Positions 1 to 5,339 of a stretch of 6,286 nt of DNA are shown here, piece after piece. This stretch comes from Bacteroidota bacterium (lineage in GTDB: Bacteria > Bacteroidota > Bacteroidia > NS11-12g > UBA955), in assembly GCA_008081305.1 (NCBI GenBank), contig VMCP01000215.1, positions 1 to 6,286 on the forward strand, in the 5' to 3' direction. A program made the translations under genes and the position numbers. The notes under the pieces are model-generated. The model did not search any database. It was not told where the DNA came from and saw only the letters and a program-made list of their open reading frames with translations. Each line of letters opens with the position of its first letter. Positions within the stretch are counted from its first letter, which is position 1.

Positions 1-2377
1 CTTTGTAGTCTTCAACTACTTGGAGGCCGAGCTTTTTCCAATCAATGCTCAATTTAGGAGAGGTAGTAGTGCCCGTAATTCTCATCGGTACAGCTTTCCC
101 TTGGGTGTAAAAATGTCCGTTGAAATCTAAATTCTGGTCGAGGTCTACACCACCTGTAAACGCCATATTTGACCCCTTGTAAACATCTAATCTGATGCTA
201 TCCTTAAGTTTAAGCTGACCATCTTGTATCGCAAAACCAAGGGTACCAGGCTTTATTTTAACTTCTTTTACATTTTCCTTACCCCATTTTAACTGCTCAA
301 AAACTTGATTAAGCCATTCGGGTGATTCTAATTTCGTCGCCTGACTTACTTTGGCAAATCCATCCGCGCTTAAATCCTGCATGATGGGTGACATGTTTTG
401 GTCGAGATCAGAATTCATTTTCATGTTTAGGTTGAATGGCGCATCAAACTTTTTCATGATAGGTGCGTAGGTTTGTAATAGACGGAAAGAATTCCCCACA
501 TTTTTTGGCACTAGGTTTTGTAACGCAAAGCTTGTAGCCAAATGGGGTTTCCCTCCTTCTTCATATGCATAGGTGGTACTGAAGTTGAACTGACTTCCCC
601 ATAAATTGGCCTTGATGGGGTCAACGATTAATCGGCCTTCGCTGACTTTAATAACAGCTTGGCAATTGCGAAGGTCATAATCTTCATAAATCAACTGCCC
701 GATGCTTCCTGAGAATTCAAGGTCTAAATTGTGTGGAATGCTTACCGCTTCCAAAGTTGAACTATCCTTGGCTTCGGATGTTTCTTCCGGACTTACATCC
801 TCAGAAGCTATCCATTCGTTAAGATCGATTTTATCGCTGTGGATTTTCAATCTACCGTGAAGCATTTCATCGTTTAAAGCAAAGGCAATTGCGTTATCTA
901 ATGTTCCCTCTTTGACTTCGATTGTAGACTGTCCGTAGGTGATTTTTGATGGAGCAACTTTAAAGGAATGAGGGTTAGCGGTTATTTCAAAGTAGTTTAT
1001 GTTAAGGGGTAATATATCTTCACTGAAGAAGTTGAATTCTTCCAACTTTAAAGAACCTTCCGCTTTGAGGCCATTGATGTTTTGATTTTCGACGCTTGCG
1101 TAATGGCCCTCAAACGATATGGAACTTGCTATTTTTCCACTCACAGCTAACGTTGAATCCAAAGGAAGAAATTCATTCCAATGATCTAAGTCGATGCCTG
1201 CTTTTATATTCCCTTTTGCATATGGGTTTGAAATGGGGTTTTTGGAATACAAGCTCATTTCAAACGGATCTTCTCCCAATTTTAGTGAGAAGGTTTTTAG
1301 ATCAAGGATGGATTGGTCGGGATCCCCATCCTTGTTTTCAATCAATAAATCCATGTTGATATTGGTCACCGATTTTGGTAGATCGGGATAATGGAATTGT
1401 GCATTTTGGATGCCCATTTTAATCTCTGAGGATGGCATTTTTACCTCGTCCATGATGCCCTTCAACACCATAGAGAAATTCATTTTACCCGATGCTTGCA
1501 CCTGATTAAAATCTTGAGTGTAGCATCCAGGAACGGCAGACAACAATGATTTAAATTCAGAACTCGGAACATCCATGGCTAAATCCATCTCCATGTTTTC
1601 ATCGTTGAGTTGCAACCAACCTTTCATGTTCAATGGAAGTTCGTTGAGCTTGGCATTCATGGATTCAATGTCAAAACGGAAGGTGCCTAAATCCATTTCT
1701 ATGGAACTTTCTAGGTTAAATGAAGCCTTGGATACAGCGGTTAATCCTTCATAGCTCACATTCATTTCTTTGGATGTAAAAGTGCTGATTAAATTGAAAA
1801 TATCTCCTTTGTAAGATCCTTCCGCTATAAAATCAGAAGAATTGGATACAAAATCTACTCCCATAGAGGCATCGTGGTAGATAATATTCGCATTGGTAAT
1901 CTCTATATGATTTAGATCTAAAGACAAAGATGATTCAGTAGTCTCTTCCTCGGTGATTTCTGTTTCAGCACCCTCGGCAGGAACAATGTCATAATTCCCG
2001 CGCCCACTCGGTAGCACATGTACCTTAACACGAGGCTCGTTGACGTAAATTTTACTCAGGCCAATGGATTCATTGTCGCCAAAAAGTGTAGAAATATCCA
2101 CCACAAGGCGAAGTTCTTTGGATTGGAAAAGGGTATCGGTTTGGAAGGAGTCAACACCAACAATTTTAAGGTTGTTAACGCCAACCGATAAGTTGGGAAA
2201 ATTTCGGATCAAACTTAAATTCAAGTCATCGTCAAAATCGATTTTAGCCATAACCGATTCTGATGCTGCTTGTTTCGCGGCTGTCAAAATCTTCCCTTTG
2301 AACATCAAGGGAGCCGTTAATAGTATCAAGAGAAAAATCACCAATACCGCACCAATTCGAACCATCCATTTTTTCAT
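1..2377 (-). CDS. AsmA-like outer-membrane biogenesis protein (partial, C-terminus beyond left edge)
   Basis: One uninterrupted reading frame of 792 codons runs from ATG at 2377 to the left edge with no stop. Residues 1-5 are MKKWM, followed by a hydrophobic anchor (about 8-25) and then an almost entirely beta-prone periplasmic region. Residues 59-132 follow the AsmA N-terminal pattern: FPNLSVGVNNLKIVGVDSF, then a DTLF segment, then YVNEPRVKVHVLPSGRGNYD. The end of the visible part (about 746-792) has the G-T-x-x-S-P-K-L-S-I pattern found near the C-terminus of these proteins, so probably little is missing. Two acidic, Ser/Glu-rich linkers (about 133-152 and 522-543) divide the beta-rich parts. 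AsmA-family proteins (AsmA, TamB, YhdP) are inner-membrane-anchored and implicated in lipid transport to, or assembly of, the outer membrane; the role of the Bacteroidota version is less defined. No Shine-Dalgarno sequence precedes the start. It is divergent from the gene at 2491. The family call is firm, the specific function is not. Confidence 0.88.
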   Translation of the reverse strand, partial: MKKWMVRIGAVLVIFLLILLTAPLMFKGKILTAAKQAASESVMAKIDFDDDLNLSLIRNFPNLSVGVNNLKIVGVDSFQTDTLFQSKELRLVVDISTLFGDNESIGLSKIYVNEPRVKVHVLPSGRGNYDIVPAEGAETEITEEETTESSLSLDLNHIEITNANIIYHDASMGVDFVSNSSDFIAEGSYKGDIFNLISTFTSKEMNVSYEGLTAVSKASFNLESSIEMDLGTFRFDIESMNAKLNELPLNMKGWLQLNDENMEMDLAMDVPSSEFKSLLSAVPGCYTQDFNQVQASGKMNFSMVLKGIMDEVKMPSSEIKMGIQNAQFHYPDLPKSVTNINMDLLIENKDGDPDQSILDLKTFSLKLGEDPFEMSLYSKNPISNPYAKGNIKAGIDLDHWNEFLPLDSTLAVSGKIASSISFEGHYASVENQNINGLKAEGSLKLEEFNFFSEDILPLNINYFEITANPHSFKVAPSKITYGQSTIEVKEGTLDNAIAFALNDEMLHGRLKIHSDKIDLNEWIASEDVSPEETSEAKDSSTLEAVSIPHNLDLEFSGSIGQLIYEDYDLRNCQAVIKVSEGRLIVDPIKANLWGSQFNFSTTYAYEEGGKPHLATSFALQNLVPKNVGNSFRLLQTYAPIMKKFDAPFNLNMKMNSDLDQNMSPIMQDLSADGFAKVSQATKLESPEWLNQVFEQLKWGKENVKEVKIKPGTLGFAIQDGQLKLKDSIRLDVYKGSNMAFTGGVDLDQNLDFNGHFYTQGKAVPMRITGTTTSPKLSIDWKKLGLQVVEDYK

Positions 2378-2389
2378 ATTTCGAAATTA
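2378..2389 (-). promoter_or_regulatory. Possible -7 promoter box of the AsmA-like gene
   Basis: On the minus strand TAATTTCG (2389-2382) lies four bases before the ATG at 2377. It differs from the Bacteroidota -7 consensus TAnnTTTG at one position (C for T). The four-base distance to ATG is the same as for the kdsA box. No TTG is seen at the usual -33 distance. The segment 2378-2387 is also a 10-base palindrome (ATTTCGAAAT). In an AT-rich spacer this match could be chance. Confidence 0.25.
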
Positions 2390-2457
2390 CAACAATTAGT
2401 ATTTGGATTAACGCTAAAACACATCGCGTATTTCCTTTTTATAAATGCAGTTTTGAT

Positions 2458-2465
2458 TAACTTCG
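2458..2465 (+). promoter_or_regulatory. Possible -7 promoter box of the small membrane-protein gene
   Basis: TAACTTCG matches the Bacteroidota -7 consensus TAnnTTTG with one mismatch (C for T) and ends 25 bases before the ATG at 2491. That would give a leader of roughly 18-20 bases. No TTG lies at the expected -33 position, so support is weak. The rest of the 2378-2490 spacer is AT-rich and shows no hairpin, terminator or small gene that I can support. Confidence 0.28.
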
Positions 2466-2490
2466 CTTTCAGTATAAAAGACCAAAATCT

Positions 2491-2925
2491 ATGCTTACAG
2501 GATTAACACACATGCACTCATTACTTCGTTGGGTGATTTTGATTTTATTGATTTACACCTTGATTCGTTCGTTTCAGGGTAAGGCTGGAAAAGAAGCCAA
2601 GTTTTTAACCATTACCTCTCATATCATGCTCTTGATTGGTTTGGCCCAATGGTTCCTTGGATCTTGGGGTCTAAAGCTCATACAAAATGTAGGAATGGGA
2701 GAGGTAATGAAGAACGCTTCTCAACGTTTTTTTGCGGTAGAACACACCTTCACCATGATCATTGCCATTGCTTTGATTACCGTTGGTGGTGTTTCTGTAA
2801 GAAAGGGAAAGTCTAACGCCAAATGGTTCTATTTGATTGCGTTAATTCTCATTTTAATGAGGATTCCTTGGCCATTTATGGAAGCTGGAGTTGCTCGTGG
2901 GTGGTTCCCAGGAATGGCGACTTAA
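2491..2925 (+). CDS. Small four-helix membrane protein, cytochrome-b-like family of Bacteroidota
   Basis: This is a 144-residue, strongly hydrophobic protein with four predicted membrane helices at about 12-28, 38-57, 80-101 and 111-128. Histidines lie where haem ligation would be possible: H7 and H9 (THMHSLLRW) just before helix 1, H44 (TSHIMLLIG) in helix 2 and H85 (VEHTF) at the start of helix 3. Aromatic and proline residues near the C-terminus (RIPWPF, RGWFPG) look characteristic. From memory, short flavobacterial proteins of this pattern are commonly annotated as 'cytochrome B', but the biochemical role is not established and haem binding is my inference. No Shine-Dalgarno sequence precedes the ATG; the start is supported because the THxHSxLRW segment follows at once. 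The gene is monocistronic: divergent from the AsmA-like gene and closed by the terminator at 2957-2987. Real gene: very likely. Cytochrome function: tentative. Confidence 0.85.
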   Translation: MLTGLTHMHSLLRWVILILLIYTLIRSFQGKAGKEAKFLTITSHIMLLIGLAQWFLGSWGLKLIQNVGMGEVMKNASQRFFAVEHTFTMIIAIALITVGGVSVRKGKSNAKWFYLIALILILMRIPWPFMEAGVARGWFPGMAT

Positions 2926-2956
2926 TCCATTCATCTTTTACTGAATCAGAATATCG

Positions 2957-2987
2957 AAAGGTGCGACATTAAAGTCGTACCTTTTTT
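2957..2987 (+). terminator. Intrinsic terminator after the small membrane-protein gene
   Basis: An 11-base-pair stem (2957-2967 with 2974-2984, one G-T pair) closes a six-base loop, ATTAAA. The 3' arm runs into a T-rich tract (2982-2987, continuing TATTTTTG). It begins 31 bases after the stop codon at 2925. The upstream side has only AAA, so it acts mainly on plus-strand transcripts. Confidence 0.9.
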
Positions 2988-2994
2988 ATTTTTG
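2987..2994 (+). promoter_or_regulatory. -7 promoter box for htrA
   Basis: TATTTTTG is a perfect match to the Bacteroidota -7 consensus TAnnTTTG, 16 bases before the ATG at 3011. Transcription would start near 3000, giving a leader of about ten bases. No TTG is seen about 20 bases upstream; that position falls inside the preceding terminator hairpin. A 10-base palindrome, TTAAATTTAA (2997-3006), lies between the box and the start codon. The T-rich context makes a chance match possible. Confidence 0.45.
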
Positions 2995-3010
2995 AGTTAA
3001 ATTTAACATC

Positions 3011-4444
3011 ATGAAAAAATCGACTTGGTTTATCATCGCAATACTAGCAGTATCTGGAGGTTTTTTTGGGTCACTCATACAAAACCGTTTGTTTGGTCCC
3101 AAAGCGAGCACGACATTATCAGTAGCTTCTGAGCGTGAAGATTTACTAAAGGCAGTAAATACGGGAGGTGAAGATCTCACCAAGTTTGAAACCGCTAGTG
3201 CTGTTTCAACCCCAACGGTGGTATTTATCAAAACCGTATCCACCGTTCGTTACGAGAGTCCGTTTGGGTTCTGGGATTTCGACCCATTTGGAAGTAGAGG
3301 AAAGGCATCCAGTTCAGGAAGTGGGGTCATCGTGAGTTCGGATGGTTACATTGTGACTAATAATCATGTGATTCAGGGAGCGGAGAAAATAACTGTTGTG
3401 CTAAATAAAGGGAAACGAGAATTTGAAGCAACGGTAGTGGGTGCAGATCCTAGTACAGATTTGGCCTTAATCAAAATCGATAAATCAGAGTTGCCAGCCA
3501 TTGTTTTTGGTAATTCTGATAAGGTAAATGTAGGTGAATGGGTGTTGGCCGTGGGTAATCCGTTTAACTTAAACAGTACTGTAACCGCAGGAATTGTTTC
3601 CGCTAAAGGACGTAACATCAATATTGTGAAAAACCGATTCCCCATTGAGAGTTTCATTCAAACTGACGCGGCGATCAATCCTGGGAACTCTGGTGGGGCA
3701 TTGGTGAATTTAAATGGAGAGTTGGTAGGTATTAATACGGCTATCCAATCCAATACAGGTAGCTATACAGGGTATGGTTTTGCCATTCCGAGTAACATTG
3801 TGAAGAAAATCGTTCAGGATTTCATTGAAAAGGGAGAGGTATTACGGGCATTCACTGGTTTTGAAGTGGGGCCTGTTTCTGCTGACGAAATTCAAGGTTT
3901 AAATATCAGTACGGATCCAGTAAAAATACGCGCTTTGTTGGAAGATGGACCAGCCGACAAGGTGGGTCTAAAACGAGGAGACGTTATCATAAAGATTAAC
4001 GGGGAGTGGATAAATGGCCGCTCGGGTTACGATGAGTTACTGGCATATCAACGACCGGGAGATAAGCTCGAACTGGAAGTGGTTCGCGATGGAAAACCAT
4101 TGAACAAGAGTGTTATCCTAATCGGGAAATCAGCTCAACGAGAACTGATGATGCGCGGGGTAGTCCATAGCAAATACTTAGGTGCGGATTTTCAACCTTT
4201 GGGAGCTTCGGATTTAGCAAAATACCGAATCAAATCAGGCATAAGAATCATGAACATCCGTCGTGGTGGCGCCATTTCACAGATGGGACTTAGAGAGGGC
4301 TTTATCGTTGAAAAGTTCAATGGAAAGCGATTCAATCAGGCGGAGGATTTAATTGCGGCAATGGAAGGAAATAGTGGACGTTTGAAAATCGAAGGTAAGT
4401 CGGCGAATGGATCATCTCAGTCATTCTCCTTCTTTAGATATTAA
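3011..4444 (+). CDS. htrA: HtrA/Deg-family periplasmic serine endoprotease with two PDZ domains
   Basis: This 477-residue protein has the full HtrA layout: an N-terminal hydrophobic signal or anchor segment (about 5-23), a trypsin-like domain (about 60-275), PDZ1 (about 280-375) and a more divergent PDZ2 (about 385-475). The catalytic triad is intact: H119 in TNNHV, D150 in STDLALIKI and S227 in GNSGGA, preceded by QTDAAINP. A Phe/Asp-rich loop (about 84-94, SPFGFWDFDPF) fits the flexible LA loop of Deg proteases. Members of the family degrade or refold damaged proteins in the envelope, usually as trimers or larger assemblies, with PDZ domains sensing exposed C-termini. Length is close to E. 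coli DegP. Whether it is closer to DegP or DegQ cannot be settled by eye. The hydrophobic stretch lacks an obvious signal-peptidase site, so it may stay membrane-anchored. No Shine-Dalgarno sequence is present. kdsA follows after 30 bases without a terminator, so read-through is expected. Confidence 0.96.
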   Translation: MKKSTWFIIAILAVSGGFFGSLIQNRLFGPKASTTLSVASEREDLLKAVNTGGEDLTKFETASAVSTPTVVFIKTVSTVRYESPFGFWDFDPFGSRGKASSSGSGVIVSSDGYIVTNNHVIQGAEKITVVLNKGKREFEATVVGADPSTDLALIKIDKSELPAIVFGNSDKVNVGEWVLAVGNPFNLNSTVTAGIVSAKGRNINIVKNRFPIESFIQTDAAINPGNSGGALVNLNGELVGINTAIQSNTGSYTGYGFAIPSNIVKKIVQDFIEKGEVLRAFTGFEVGPVSADEIQGLNISTDPVKIRALLEDGPADKVGLKRGDVIIKINGEWINGRSGYDELLAYQRPGDKLELEVVRDGKPLNKSVILIGKSAQRELMMRGVVHSKYLGADFQPLGASDLAKYRIKSGIRIMNIRRGGAISQMGLREGFIVEKFNGKRFNQAEDLIAAMEGNSGRLKIEGKSANGSSQSFSFFRY

Positions 4445-4460
4445 ACCATAATGGGAAGTG

Positions 4461-4477
4461 CATACCTTTGCGGTATG
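4461..4477 (+). repeat. Perfect 6-base inverted repeat enclosing the kdsA -7 box and start codon
   Basis: CATACC (4461-4466) and GGTATG (4472-4477) are exact inverted repeats around a five-base loop, TTTGC. The left arm and loop contain the promoter box TACCTTTG, and the right arm contains the ATG at 4475. In an mRNA reading through from htrA this could fold and hide the start codon. The stem is short and may be coincidental. Confidence 0.35.
4463..4470 (+). promoter_or_regulatory. -7 promoter box of kdsA, probably giving a (near-)leaderless mRNA
   Basis: TACCTTTG fits TAnnTTTG exactly and is followed by CGGT and then ATG at 4475. In Bacteroidota, transcription starts a few bases after this box, which places the 5' end at or within a base or two of the start codon. 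No convincing -33 TTG is visible. The box lies inside the longer reading frame that would begin at 4451, which argues against that start. Confidence 0.6.
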
Positions 4478-5290
4478 TCTGTTCCATCTATACCGGGCAT
4501 CTCATACGGAGATAGCTCCTCCTTTTTCATACTCGCTGGCCCTTGTGCTATTGAGGGAAGGGATATTGCTTTAAAAACAGCAGAAACCTTAAAGAGTATC
4601 AGTGAAGAACTTCAAATTCCTTTGGTATTTAAGGGATCTTATCGCAAAGCCAATCGCTCACGTTTGGACTCCTTCACTGGGATTGGAGATGAAACAGCCT
4701 TGAAAATCCTCAAAGAGATAGGAGAAACATTTAAGGTTCCCACGGTCACGGATATTCATGAATCTGCTGAAGCAGAAATGGCCGCGGCCTATGTTGATGT
4801 ATTGCAGATCCCAGCCTTTTTATTCCGTCAAACGGAATTGTTGGTAGCCGCTGCGAATACGGGCAAATGGATCAACATAAAGAAAGGGCAATTTGCCGCC
4901 GCTAATGCCATGGAACACGCGCTGATTAAATGTAAAGAATCGGGCAATAATAATGTCATGCTTACGGATAGAGGAAACTCATTTGGTTATTCAGACTTAA
5001 TTGTTGACGTTCGAAATATTCCAGAGATGCAGGCATTTGGTGCACCCGTTATTATGGATGTTACCCACAGTTTACAGCAACCGAATCAATCCTCTGGTGT
5101 GACCGGTGGAAAGCCTGCCTTGATTGAAACCATTGCGAAAGCAGCGATTGCTGTTGGAGCTGACGGGCTATTCTTGGAAACACATCCAAATCCATCAGAA
5201 GCCAAATCAGACGGTGCGAATATGTTACCGCTCGATCAACTAAAGCCCTTGCTTGTAAAATTAAAACGGGTTCGGGAAGCCATCCTTTAA
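4475..5290 (+). CDS. kdsA: 3-deoxy-D-manno-octulosonate 8-phosphate synthase (metal-dependent type)
   Basis: KdsA condenses phosphoenolpyruvate with arabinose 5-phosphate to give Kdo 8-phosphate, the committed step to the Kdo sugar of lipopolysaccharide, in the cytoplasm. The 271-residue product is a complete single TIM-barrel domain. Family motifs are VFKGSYRKANRS (about 51-62), TDIHES, QIPAFLFRQTELL, DRGNSFGY, DVTHSLQ, LFLETHP and KSDGANMLP. The metal-dependent class is indicated by Cys24 in AGPCAIE, where E. coli KdsA has Asn, and by SDG where E. coli has CDG. C24, H198, E235 and D246 are spaced exactly like the Aquifex aeolicus ligands C11, H185, E222 and D233. An in-frame ATG at 4451 would add MGSAYLCG, but the promoter box at 4463-4470 lies inside that extension and those residues look unlike the family, so 4475 is preferred. 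It follows htrA by 30 bases and is closed by the terminator at 5313-5339. Confidence 0.96.
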   Translation: MSVPSIPGISYGDSSSFFILAGPCAIEGRDIALKTAETLKSISEELQIPLVFKGSYRKANRSRLDSFTGIGDETALKILKEIGETFKVPTVTDIHESAEAEMAAAYVDVLQIPAFLFRQTELLVAAANTGKWINIKKGQFAAANAMEHALIKCKESGNNNVMLTDRGNSFGYSDLIVDVRNIPEMQAFGAPVIMDVTHSLQQPNQSSGVTGGKPALIETIAKAAIAVGADGLFLETHPNPSEAKSDGANMLPLDQLKPLLVKLKRVREAIL

Positions 5291-5312
5291 ATGATGTTTT
5301 TTATATAAAATG

Positions 5313-5339
5313 AAAGAGGGGCTCAAGGCCCCTCTTTTT
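5313..5339. terminator. Bidirectional intrinsic terminator between convergent genes
   Basis: A ten-base-pair GC-rich stem (5313-5322 with 5328-5337) closes a five-base loop, TCAAG, and is followed by TTTTTATTT on the plus strand. On the minus strand the same stem is followed by TTTCATTTTATAT, so it can serve both kdsA and the convergent OmpA-family gene. Its plus-strand T-tract overlaps the stop codon of the minus-strand gene (5338-5340). Confidence 0.9.

Noticed and set aside
1096..1391. Two overlapping short plus-strand open frames
   Set aside because: Both are antisense to the AsmA-like coding sequence and show no motifs or start signals.
2064..2399. Plus-strand open frame of 111 codons
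   Set aside because: It lies opposite the N-terminal coding part of the AsmA-like gene, which has clear family motifs; its protein has low-complexity composition and no recognisable features.
2378..2490. Small RNA or riboswitch in the divergent spacer
   Set aside because: No stable hairpin plus T-tract or recognisable aptamer motif was found in these 113 bases.
2986..3657. Two minus-strand open frames (2986-3243 and 3373-3657)
   Set aside because: They are antisense to htrA, which has intact catalytic motifs; neither has a promoter or family pattern.
4451..4474. Longer kdsA start at ATG 4451 (adds MGSAYLCG)
   Set aside because: The -7 box lies inside this extension, no ribosome binding site precedes it, and the added residues do not resemble KdsA N-termini.
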